Shown here one piece after another: positions 40,780-46,999 of a stretch of 46,999 bases of DNA. Origin of the DNA: a virus; IMG/VR virus record IMGVR_UViG_3300009503_000043, positions 1-46,999 of that record; one strand, written 5' to 3'. The translations under genes and the position numbers were made by a program. Positions within the stretch are counted from its first letter, which is position 1. Every line of letters starts with the position of its first letter. Under the pieces are notes generated by a model. The model did no database searches. It had not been told where the DNA came from and saw only the letters and a program-made list of their open reading frames with translations.

Positions 40780-41073
40780 ATGAGTATGGTAAACTGGTAT
40801 ACTTTATTAACTTCCAAAAAAGACACGCCGCAGAAAACTGCTTCCGCTGCACAAGATGATACAAAGCAGTGGGAAATTGACAAAAGGGGGAATTTTTCAC
40901 TTATCGGATTTGAATGCACCAAGTATGCCGGTGTAAAGATAAAGGATGGGGAGGACCAAGATCTCGAGACTTACACTGTTTTGAAACAGGGGAGAGATTG
41001 GCGGTCACTCATTAGTCAGAGTGTTTGGCAATCAAAATTAGAAGAATTTAACAAAACATTAGGAAAGGCCTAA
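40780..41073 (+). CDS. Small head-region protein upstream of the scaffold-like gene
   Basis: 97 residues from ATG at 40780; GTG at 40765 or ATG at 40786 are equally possible, as the ribosome binding site is unclear (AGGTG at 40763). It begins MSMVNWYTLLTSKKD, echoing the W-Y-x-x-L-x-x-K ends of the proteins at 32831 and 37651, then QKTASAAQ. The remainder is a compact domain (WEIDKRGNFSLIGFECTKYAG). It lies 1 base before the large acidic gene and likely belongs to head assembly. Confidence 0.5.
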   Translation: MSMVNWYTLLTSKKDTPQKTASAAQDDTKQWEIDKRGNFSLIGFECTKYAGVKIKDGEDQDLETYTVLKQGRDWRSLISQSVWQSKLEEFNKTLGKA

Positions 41074-41074
41074 A

Positions 41075-43090
41075 ATGCAGAATACGAAAGAAGCTTTGGC
41101 TGCAATGATAGCCGACTTAAAAATCGCGAAAGCAAAAGTACAAGACCTTAAGCAAGGCTTGAAAGATTACGAGCCAGAAAATTATGATTTTGAAGCAGAA
41201 GCCGAAGAGCCTGCTGAAGGTGAGGAAGTAGAAGAGAGTGAAGAAGTAGAGGAGAAGCCGGAAAAGCCGAAAATTGAGACAAAAGAAGATGCAAAGAAAG
41301 TACTCGAAGAGGCAAAGAAGGACGTCGAAGATGTAGAGGAAGCGCTTGATGGCATTCTCGGAGAAGCAGAAGAGGAAGAGAAAGTTGCCTCTTTTAAGCG
41401 CGCGTCCTCACAAAGCAATCAGGACAGACTTGCAACTTTAGCAAATCAAGCAAAGAATGCCATTGCAGATGCAAAGGATTGTGTATCGCATTGGTCGTTC
41501 CTTATGAAGCATAAGATTGGAAAATCAGCTGCGTCGTCAATTGCCTCTGGATCTGATATCAGGAAAGCAGAAGAGACATTGAAAGAAGCGGTTGGATTTG
41601 TCCAACGTGCGAAGAATTTCCTTGGGTTGGGAAAACAGTCGACAGCAGTTCCACCAGACCGCTCCGAATTTACAGGAGACAAATGGCCAGGTGGAAAGAA
41701 TCCTGCAGAAGTAGAACTTCGGCATTGGCAAGCAGGTGCATCTGAATTCAAGCGTGTTAACAAGAAGTATAACGAGATGCCAAATCCTGCGACAGATGAG
41801 CGCTATACAGATGAAGGCAATCCTGACAATCCGAAGCCGTATGTTAATGCAACTTTGTATGTCGATCAGGCAAACAAATTCGCTTCTTATTGGGACGTAG
41901 TTGATACAAAGAGTGGCAAAGGTATGCGTGTTAGTTACGCTGACCTCCCAGATGAAATTGGACCAAAGAATGCGAGTACTTTTGGGCAGTTCACTTCCAA
42001 GACATATGGTGCGGCTATCATAGATAACGTGATGGCACGCGGAATAGAAGATACTGCCTCTGAGCTCAATGCTCGTCCACTGACTGGTCGCATGGTAACA
42101 GCAGCAAAGAAAGAGCATGTTACTGATTATGGAAACATTACATCTTATTATGCTGATGCGTATGGTGATCGTGCTTACGCTCGTAAGCTCACCGCTACAA
42201 AGGGCGGAGCTTATGAAGGAATGGAAGTAAATTACAAGCCCGAACACGATGACGTCTCCTCAACAAACAAGAGCGAGGAATTCGGCAAAGCAAAAGATGG
42301 ACCAGGAAAGTTAGGCTCGAAGGAGGAAGAGGGAGTAGATGAAAGAGGCCCCTATAAACTTGATCCCGAAGGAAGGAAGTGGCGCGGTGGTCTCTGGACT
42401 GTCTATCCCGATAGGGGAGACGGAGTAGATGAAAAAGGCCCCTATAAACTTGATCCCGAAGGAAAGAAATGGCGAGGTGGTCTCTGGACTGTCTATCCTG
42501 ACCGAGAAGAGGAGGAATCAGGAAAGTTAAGCTCGTATAAATTAGATGACGATGATGATGCTGAAGATGGCTTCGAAGAAGAGATTGATGAAAAGGAGCC
42601 GACTGGTGAAACAAAGAAAGAAATTATCCGAGCAAAGGCTCGTCGAGCAGTAGACCTTGCTCTTAAATTCGCTGCTGTCGGTCAGATAGAGTTTAACAAG
42701 CAAGCCGTTTATAATAAGGCAAAAGAACTTCTGAAATTGACAAGTGCAGACTTCTTAGCAACGGAGAGAGTGCTCGATGGCTTCCCCATTGTAAATGAGG
42801 CTGCTCTTAAGACCTCTCACATACCTGATGTAGAAAGCGGTATTGTTGGAAATAGGAAAGAGGGAGTTTCTGAACCTAAAGCAACCGTAAAGACAGAAGA
42901 TGTTAATTCCGGAGTCGAAAGGGATGCAAAGATTAGCTCTCAGAAAGTAGCTTCCGTTGTTCCTCAATTGACCACATCCGGCAGTGAGGGGATGCGTCCA
43001 GCGTTACAAATAACAACGTTACAAGAAAAGCTACAGAGAGCTGGTATAAGCGGTGCAAAACTCCGATTACCAGTTTACAAGCAGCGCTGA
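41075..43090 (+). CDS. Large acidic scaffold- or core-like head protein
   Basis: 671 residues, AGGAAAGG before the ATG. The N-terminus is helical, then very acidic (EGEEVEESEEVEEKPEKP) and coiled-coil. A central alpha/beta region is followed by a direct 30-residue duplication (GPYKLDPEG...WRGGLWTVYPDR, twice), another acidic stretch (DDDDDAEDGFEEE) and a helical end. IGKSA and FNKQA are possible processing sites. Position immediately before the decoration and capsid genes and the acidic coiled coils suggest scaffold or head-core function. The central domain is larger than in simple scaffolds. Confidence 0.5.
   Translation: MQNTKEALAAMIADLKIAKAKVQDLKQGLKDYEPENYDFEAEAEEPAEGEEVEESEEVEEKPEKPKIETKEDAKKVLEEAKKDVEDVEEALDGILGEAEEEEKVASFKRASSQSNQDRLATLANQAKNAIADAKDCVSHWSFLMKHKIGKSAASSIASGSDIRKAEETLKEAVGFVQRAKNFLGLGKQSTAVPPDRSEFTGDKWPGGKNPAEVELRHWQAGASEFKRVNKKYNEMPNPATDERYTDEGNPDNPKPYVNATLYVDQANKFASYWDVVDTKSGKGMRVSYADLPDEIGPKNASTFGQFTSKTYGAAIIDNVMARGIEDTASELNARPLTGRMVTAAKKEHVTDYGNITSYYADAYGDRAYARKLTATKGGAYEGMEVNYKPEHDDVSSTNKSEEFGKAKDGPGKLGSKEEEGVDERGPYKLDPEGRKWRGGLWTVYPDRGDGVDEKGPYKLDPEGKKWRGGLWTVYPDREEEESGKLSSYKLDDDDDAEDGFEEEIDEKEPTGETKKEIIRAKARRAVDLALKFAAVGQIEFNKQAVYNKAKELLKLTSADFLATERVLDGFPIVNEAALKTSHIPDVESGIVGNRKEGVSEPKATVKTEDVNSGVERDAKISSQKVASVVPQLTTSGSEGMRPALQITTLQEKLQRAGISGAKLRLPVYKQR
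42331..42510 (+). repeat. 90-bp tandem duplication
   Basis: Two adjacent 90-base units (42331-42420 and 42421-42510) begin GGAGTAGATGAAA and encode the same 30-residue block with few changes. The DNA is nearly identical, so the duplication is recent. Confidence 0.9.
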
Positions 43091-43152
43091 GGTTCAGAAG
43101 TGAATAAATGTATTAATAACAAGTTTAGTTTAATTCAAAGGAGAAAGAACAA

Positions 43153-43620
43153 ATGAGTCACGTCAACCTTATCAGGGTCAATGTTACTGATTCCGGAACG
43201 CCGTCTCCAGCACAGAGCGCTTCTGGTTGGAAAGGTGGAGCTCCTATGTGTTTTGACTCGACAGGCAACTACATTCAGTTAGCCACTGGTCAGAATACAA
43301 TGTTTGTCGTTGTAGAAGATTCCACTTATACAACTTCGGCTCTTTTCAATAATCCGCCTTCTGGCAAGCTGGTAACAACCGTTTACGGTGGTGGAACAGT
43401 AATTGAAATTGATCATGCCGCTGAAGTTGCAGCCGGCGACGCTTCGCGTGTGTATGATGCTTCAGTTGCCTCTGCCTCGCCCAATGCTGACATTTATGTT
43501 AGTGCGAGCGGGCTTTACACTACGGCTTCTGGATCAAGTACTATGCCGCTGTTCAAGCTTACGAAGGTTCCGTCTGCAAGCAACAATTACACAATCGGTT
43601 TGAAGTTCATTAATGTCTAA
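43153..43620 (+). CDS. Probable capsid decoration (cement) protein
   Basis: 155 residues, CAAAGGAGAAAGAACAA before the ATG, nearly the same leader as the capsid gene. It is a small beta-rich protein with Gly/Ser/Thr-rich loops (GTPSPAQSASGWKGGAPMCF; ALFNNPPSGKLVTTV) and no helices of note. It is encoded directly before the major capsid protein, the normal place for head-stabilising or decoration proteins. High expression is expected from its ribosome binding site. The call is by context and composition. Confidence 0.55.
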   Translation: MSHVNLIRVNVTDSGTPSPAQSASGWKGGAPMCFDSTGNYIQLATGQNTMFVVVEDSTYTTSALFNNPPSGKLVTTVYGGGTVIEIDHAAEVAAGDASRVYDASVASASPNADIYVSASGLYTTASGSSTMPLFKLTKVPSASNNYTIGLKFINV

Positions 43621-43654
43621 CCGAATTAAAGTTTAACTAAAGGAGAAAGAAGAA

Positions 43655-44590
43655 ATGAGTAAACCTGGAAATGGTTTCGCAATAAGCAAGGAAGCCGATT
43701 CGGTCCCCGTTAACGATGCTTACCAGATGTATGGCAATGCTTTCGGTAACGATGAAACTTTCCGGGCGTTGACAACAGAAGCCGGTCGTCAAGCACTTGG
43801 TGCACAGATGGCGGTACCTATTCGTCAAATGCTCGATTATGTCGGCACAAGTCGAAAATTCTTTGAGATTGATGTCCTTGCTCAAGGTCAAATTGCACGC
43901 TACGATAAGGATATTAATGTCAATGCCTACGTTGTAGCTGAATTAGGAACTGCACAGAGCTGGTTTATCCATGCTGATTATGTTGAGCCTCCTACTTGGG
44001 AAGTTTTTGCACCAGCAGAAATCCGCTTGAAAGAGATTCAAGAGCGTAGGTTCAATATTCTTGATCGTACTCAGGAATGGATCAGAATTGCAACTCAGAT
44101 TCAAGAGGATACGCAATTCTTAACTCTTCTGAATACGACAGCTTCTGGCAACGTGTCAGTGAATCCTGCGCAGACTAGCACTGGCGGTGTTAGTAAGAGC
44201 TTCTTGAACTATCTCACAGCAACCGTGATGAACCACGATCTTCCGTGCTACGGTATTCTTATGCACTTCAACGGATTTAAAGATCTGCGTGGCTGGGGAA
44301 CTTCAGAAGTCGATCCCGTCACAATGCGTGAGATCATGGAAACTGGTTTATACGGGCAGATCTGGGGCATAGACATAATTGTTTCTCGTCTGGTAGGAAC
44401 AGGAACTGCTTATGCAATGTCAGAGCCAAGGTTCTTTGGTGTTCTGCCTATCAGAACAGAGTTCATGGTTATGCCTGATGATAACCCAAGAAGGGCTACC
44501 ATCGGGTATGTCGGGTATGAGCAGATCGGGCAGGCCATTGTTAATGCAAACGGCCTTGCATCCGGATCGTTCTCCGGCGTCGTGTCCTAA
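43655..44590 (+). CDS. Major capsid protein (HK97 fold)
   Basis: 311 residues, AAAGGAGAAAGAAGAA before the ATG. Helix-strand order fits an HK97-type capsid protein: a short N-arm, an E-loop region around VLAQGQIARYDKDINV, a long spine helix (IRLKEIQERRFNILDRTQEW), the peripheral domain, and a C-terminal axial domain with GIDIIVSRLVGTGTAYAMS and RATIGYVGYEQIGQAIVN. The N-terminus carries FAISKEADS, a match to the [I/L]-x-K-x-A motif found in other head-region proteins, so the first ~14 residues may be removed on maturation. A terminator follows at 44622. Confidence 0.8.
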   Translation: MSKPGNGFAISKEADSVPVNDAYQMYGNAFGNDETFRALTTEAGRQALGAQMAVPIRQMLDYVGTSRKFFEIDVLAQGQIARYDKDINVNAYVVAELGTAQSWFIHADYVEPPTWEVFAPAEIRLKEIQERRFNILDRTQEWIRIATQIQEDTQFLTLLNTTASGNVSVNPAQTSTGGVSKSFLNYLTATVMNHDLPCYGILMHFNGFKDLRGWGTSEVDPVTMREIMETGLYGQIWGIDIIVSRLVGTGTAYAMSEPRFFGVLPIRTEFMVMPDDNPRRATIGYVGYEQIGQAIVNANGLASGSFSGVVS

Positions 44591-44621
44591 TTAGTTAGCG
44601 ACCCCACTTTGCGGTAGTAAT

Positions 44622-44665
44622 GGCAGGTCCAGGCAACGGATAGAACTGGGCCTGCCTTTTGTTTT
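44622..44665. terminator. Intrinsic terminator after the major capsid gene
   Basis: A 10-bp stem (GGCAGGTCCA at 44622-44631 with TGGGCCTGCC at 44647-44656, one G-T pair) and a 15-base loop are followed by TTTTGTTTT. It lies between the plus-strand capsid gene and the converging minus-strand gene ending at 44664, whose stop codon lies in the T-run. Confidence 0.85.
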
Positions 44666-44939
44666 AAAGCAGCTTCATTAGTATTACAGCCACAGTAAAT
44701 GCTGGTAGGCGACTTAGCACGTCCTCAATACTCCATCCGTTAGGATCAACAAACCTTTCGTATAATATGCTTATGAGGTTAAATATTATGAATGTGAGAA
44801 GCACTGAGTTGTGTAAAAGGAGCATGAATACGATTCCTCCTACAAATCCTGCCAGCGACTCGTTAGCCCAACTATTTTCAACGAGAAACTTCGGTTCTAT
44901 TGAATAGACCCACAACATGAATTTCCTCAACAATTTCAT
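44664..44939 (-). CDS. Small membrane protein with two or three spans
   Basis: 91 residues. Hydrophobic segments are near residues 29-42 (LAGFVGGIVFMLLL), 44-60 (SVLLTFIIFNLISIL) and the C-terminus (PAFTVAVILMKLL). A basic N-terminus (MKLLRKF) sets its orientation. ATGA overlap with the upstream gene. It is the last gene of the right-hand minus operon and reads up to the shared terminator. A holin-like function is possible, but it is distant from the lysis genes. Confidence 0.6.
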   Translation of the reverse strand: MKLLRKFMLWVYSIEPKFLVENSWANESLAGFVGGIVFMLLLHNSVLLTFIIFNLISILYERFVDPNGWSIEDVLSRLPAFTVAVILMKLL

Positions 44940-45202
44940 TGCACAACCTCCTCCCTTTTTGTTAAATTTGCTGCTCGCGTAAAGAACTCTTTGATCGTTT
45001 TGAAATTCAGTTCGTACTCATCCTGCCAAGGGGTTGTGAAGTCCTTACCGAGCAGTGAGACTTGCCCTTCATAGTCAATAGTAATTGACCCGATAAAGCT
45101 TGAAAATTTGTCGAAGAATATCAGGTCTATGCTATTGTCTTTCAACTCGAGCTCTACGCGCCCCCGTTTATGATTGAAGTCTTGATATGAATTGTGATGC
45201 AT
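44936..45202 (-). CDS. Unknown 88-residue protein
   Basis: AAGGAGGTAGAA precedes the ATG. The N-terminus is polar and basic (HHNSYQDFNHKRGR), the middle beta-rich (IDLIFFDKFSSFIGSITIDYEGQ), and the end helical (TIKEFFTRAANLTKREE). No family recognised. It lies between a repeat-protein gene and a membrane-protein gene in one operon. Confidence 0.55.
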   Translation of the reverse strand: MHHNSYQDFNHKRGRVELELKDNSIDLIFFDKFSSFIGSITIDYEGQVSLLGKDFTTPWQDEYELNFKTIKEFFTRAANLTKREEVVQ

Positions 45203-45212
45203 TTCTACCTCC

Positions 45213-45848
45213 TTATTGATTTGTTAAATTTTCTCTCTTCCACTGCTCGAAATCTTTGTCAGTGAATCCTTCTAAGGACCTGCCTACAAGTTCACCATTC
45301 ACCCACCATTCTTTAGCACCGTTACGCCGTATAACGGCAGGCCCATCTAAGCGATGCCGCTTACCATTTACATACCACCATTTATTACCATTCCAACTCT
45401 CAATAGCGGGGCCGTCCAATCTATGCAATTTACCTTCTACCCACCATTCTTTAGAGCCGCTCGCATATTCAGCGGCTGGACCATCTAATCTGTGTAACTT
45501 ACCTTTTTGATACCACTCCTTAGTGCCGCTTGCATATTCAATGGCTGGTCCATCGAGACGGTGGAGTTTGCCTTTTTGATACCATTCTTTAGTGCCAGTT
45601 GCATACTCGACGGCTGGTCCGTCAAGTCGATGCCTTTTACCGTTTACCCACCATTCCTTATCGCCGTTCCACCATTCAATGGCGGGGCCGTCTAAACGGT
45701 GACGGTTGCCTTCTACAAACCACTCCTTAGTACCGGCAGCCTGTATGAGCGCAGGACCATCCAACCTGTGTAGGTTGCCTTTCTTATTGAAATATCTTAC
45801 GTTACCCCAGCTATCCTTCCGCGCTTCCAAAGTCTCATTTGATTCCAT
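45213..45848 (-). CDS. H-R-x-D-G-P-A repeat protein with cap, copy 4 (longest)
   Basis: 211 residues with seven repeats of 23 residues at very even spacing (RHRLDGPA or LHRLDGPA in all), then the cap VGRSLEGFTDKDFEQWKRENL. Several repeats are near-copies at DNA level, for example the YQKGK units. About 70 bases around 45384-45454 match the gene at 10979 almost exactly, as does its whole promoter and leader. GGAGGTAAAA precedes the ATG. The variable positions lie after D-G-P-A (x-E-x-x-x-G), while the H-R-L-D-G-P-A core is fixed, as expected if the repeats present a changing surface on a fixed scaffold. Confidence 0.85.
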   Translation of the reverse strand: MESNETLEARKDSWGNVRYFNKKGNLHRLDGPALIQAAGTKEWFVEGNRHRLDGPAIEWWNGDKEWWVNGKRHRLDGPAVEYATGTKEWYQKGKLHRLDGPAIEYASGTKEWYQKGKLHRLDGPAAEYASGSKEWWVEGKLHRLDGPAIESWNGNKWWYVNGKRHRLDGPAVIRRNGAKEWWVNGELVGRSLEGFTDKDFEQWKRENLTNQ

Positions 45849-45883
45849 TTTTACCTCCTTTATTTTATCTTATTTACATATAT

Positions 45884-45912
45884 AATATAATATATTTATC
45901 TTCAAAAAGCAA
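45884..45912 (-). promoter_or_regulatory. Promoter of repeat-protein copy 4 (copy B of the repeated promoter)
   Basis: Minus strand: TTGCTT (45912-45907), 17-base spacer, TATATT (45889-45884), then ATATATGTAAATAAGATAAA and GGAGG. Over about 68 bases it differs from the copy at 11423-11490 at only a few positions. The -35 lies in the last codons of the neighbouring repeat gene. Confidence 0.65.
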
Positions 45913-46231
45913 CCCCACATAATTTCGGATGTTTTTGCTTCCACTGCTCGAAATCTTTGTCTGTGAATCCATCAAATGTGCAGCCTATAAACTCATTGTT
46001 TACCCACCATTCTTTATCGCCATTAATCCACTCTCTTGCAGGGCCATCAAGACGATGGAGTTTGCCATGCGCATACCAAGCCCTATCACCGTTTATCCGC
46101 TCAACAGCGGGTTCGTTAAGTCTGTGGCGTCTTTCTTGTTCATCGTAATAAAATATATCTCCCTTAACACTCATTTCTACATCATAAAAAGCTGGTTTTT
46201 CTGTACGGAATTTTAAATTAAAAATTTTCAT
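45902..46231 (-). CDS. H-R-x-D-G-P-A repeat protein with cap, copy 5
   Basis: 109 residues from ATG at 46231, chosen because it forms an ATGA overlap with the stop of the upstream gene and lines up with the start of that gene's product (MKIFNLKFR versus MARLKFRPA). A start at 46252 would overlap by 25 bases. It has an N-terminal strand segment, two repeats (RHRLNEPA, where Gly is replaced by Glu, and LHRLDGPA), and the cap IGCTFDGFTDKDFEQWKQKHP. It is part of a run of at least three coupled repeat genes read from the right-hand edge. Confidence 0.75.
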   Translation of the reverse strand: MKIFNLKFRTEKPAFYDVEMSVKGDIFYYDEQERRHRLNEPAVERINGDRAWYAHGKLHRLDGPAREWINGDKEWWVNNEFIGCTFDGFTDKDFEQWKQKHPKLCGVAF

Positions 46232-46593
46232 AGTCTGTATTTCTTTTTCCATCGTTCGAAGTCTTTAGCCGTAAAGCCTTCTAAGGACTTGCCTACAAGT
46301 TCACCATTCACCCACCATTCTTTCCTCCCGTCAGTCCTCTCAATTGCAGGTCCGTCTAATCTGTGCAAAAAGCCATTCAGGTGCCACTCTTTTGTACCAT
46401 CAATGTAGGTTAGAGCAGGGCCGTCAAGACGATGTAACTTATTATTTTGATACCACTCCTCGTAGCCGTTAGTATGTATAACAGCAGGTCCATCTTCTCG
46501 GTGGAGCTGACCTTTCTCGTTGTAGTATTTTACAGTTCCATATTCATCAACTTTTATACTAGGTGAAGCAGGCCTAAATTTTAATCTAGCCAT
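46228..46593 (-). CDS. H-R-x-D-G-P-A repeat protein with cap, copy 6
   Basis: 121 residues. ATG at 46593 (MARLKFRPASP) lies 1 base after the stop of the upstream gene; the longer in-frame start at 46668 would overlap it by 74 bases. It has an N-terminal ~30 residues (VDEYGTVKYYNEKG), three repeats (LHREDGPA, LHRLDGPA, LHRLDGPA), then the cap VGKSLEGFTAKDFERWKKKYRL. The N-terminal segment is shared in style with copies 3 and 5. Confidence 0.75.
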   Translation of the reverse strand: MARLKFRPASPSIKVDEYGTVKYYNEKGQLHREDGPAVIHTNGYEEWYQNNKLHRLDGPALTYIDGTKEWHLNGFLHRLDGPAIERTDGRKEWWVNGELVGKSLEGFTAKDFERWKKKYRL

Positions 46594-46594
46594 T

Positions 46595-46999
46595 TCATTT
46601 TTCTGACTGGTGTTCTTTCTTCCACTGCTCGAACTTCTCGTTTGAGAATCCTGATTGTGTATCATCAATAAATACGCCGTTTACATACCAAGCCTTAAAA
46701 CCATTGGCATACACGACGGCAGGCCCGTCAAGACGATGTCTTTTACCGTTTACCCACCATTCTTTGTAGCCGCAAGCTCCTTCGTATGCAGGCCCGTCAA
46801 GACGGTGCAGGTGGTTGTTTACATACCATTCTTTAGCTCCGTTGGCCCACTCAACGGCAGGACCGTCCTCTCTGTGCAGCATACCATTTACATACCAGGC
46901 CTTTACTCCGCCAATGCTTTCATAAGCGGGGCCGTCCTCTCTGTGTAACTTATCATCTCGATACCACGCTTTAGTTCCATCAGCCCACTCTTCTGCAGG
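46595..46999 (-). CDS. H-R-x-D-G-P-A repeat protein with cap, copy 7 (5' end beyond window)
   Basis: The frame is open from base 46999 to TGA at 46595, so the ATG at 46882 is internal and the gene begins outside the window; 134 residues are visible. It shows the end of one unit (PAEEWADGTKAWY), four further repeats (LHREDGPA twice, LHRLDGPA, RHRLDGPA) and a cap variant IDDTQSGFSNEKFEQWKKEHQ. It is the upstream-most visible gene of the right-hand repeat-gene run. Confidence 0.8.
   Translation of the reverse strand, partial: PAEEWADGTKAWYRDDKLHREDGPAYESIGGVKAWYVNGMLHREDGPAVEWANGAKEWYVNNHLHRLDGPAYEGACGYKEWWVNGKRHRLDGPAVVYANGFKAWYVNGVFIDDTQSGFSNEKFEQWKKEHQSEK

Noticed and set aside
42195-42614. 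Antisense frame of 139 codons
   Set aside because: It is the shadow of the 90-bp duplication in the 41075 gene, and has no independent start signals.
1-46999. tRNA genes, integrase, transposases or attachment sites
   Set aside because: None found by eye; gaps between genes are nearly all under 135 bases and hold only promoters, terminators or leaders. No lysogeny genes were seen.

Overview
The window is a gene-dense stretch of a large tailed double-stranded DNA phage (Caudoviricetes). It carries a complete head-packaging set: small-terminase candidate, large terminase, portal, prohead protease, scaffold-like protein, decoration protein and HK97-fold major capsid protein. It also carries a replication and repair set and no ordinary bacterial housekeeping genes. 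Genes are tightly packed, often with ATGA or GTGA overlaps, and many have strong GGAGG-type ribosome binding sites. No tail genes lie in the window, so tail type cannot be stated. A lysis lipoprotein with a Cys-Gly-Ser-Asp start after the lipobox suggests a host with an outer membrane, possibly in or near Bacteroidota; this is inference.

Layout. (1) 1-8993, plus strand: nucleotide and DNA metabolism. It holds a P-loop nucleoside/nucleotide kinase, an SSB-like protein, a degenerate DnaQ-fold exonuclease, a Holliday-resolvase-like nuclease, a membrane-anchored dUTPase, an SbcC/Rad50-type ATPase split over separate genes, its SbcD/Mre11 partner, and QueD. (2) 9064-11422, minus strand: a small phosphoesterase, three unknown proteins and a repeat protein, facing region 1 across a bidirectional terminator. 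(3) 11529-21200, plus strand: a membrane lytic transglycosylase, two tandem-HTH proteins, a sigma factor, QueC with a stand-alone glutamine amidotransferase, a UDG/exonuclease/PolA fusion, a GroEL chaperonin and a DnaG-like primase core. (4) 21280-44590, plus strand: head morphogenesis with a lysis cassette, three small membrane proteins, two more phosphoesterases and two repeat proteins. It ends in a strong terminator after the capsid gene. (5) 44664-46999, minus strand: two small genes and a run of four repeat-protein genes, the last cut by the window edge.

How the genes fit together. QueD, QueC and the amidotransferase look like part of a 7-deazaguanine pathway that would modify the phage's own DNA (preQ0 or archaeosine type); the transglycosylase DpdA is not in this window. 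dUTPase plus a polymerase fused to a family-4 uracil-DNA glycosylase suggests tight control of uracil. The phage sigma factor and the tandem-HTH proteins beside it are candidates for controlling a promoter found three times in nearly the same form.

The most unusual content is a family of about 23-residue repeats (core H-R-x-D-G-P-A ... G-x-K-E-W-W-V-N-G-K). They form seven stand-alone proteins with a shared C-terminal cap and are also built into two probable virion proteins. Two of the stand-alone genes, 34 kb apart, share promoter, leader and coding segments almost base for base. A second pattern is a recurring [I/L]-x-K-x-A motif, concentrated in the head-region proteins that surround the predicted prohead protease; it may be the protease's cleavage site.
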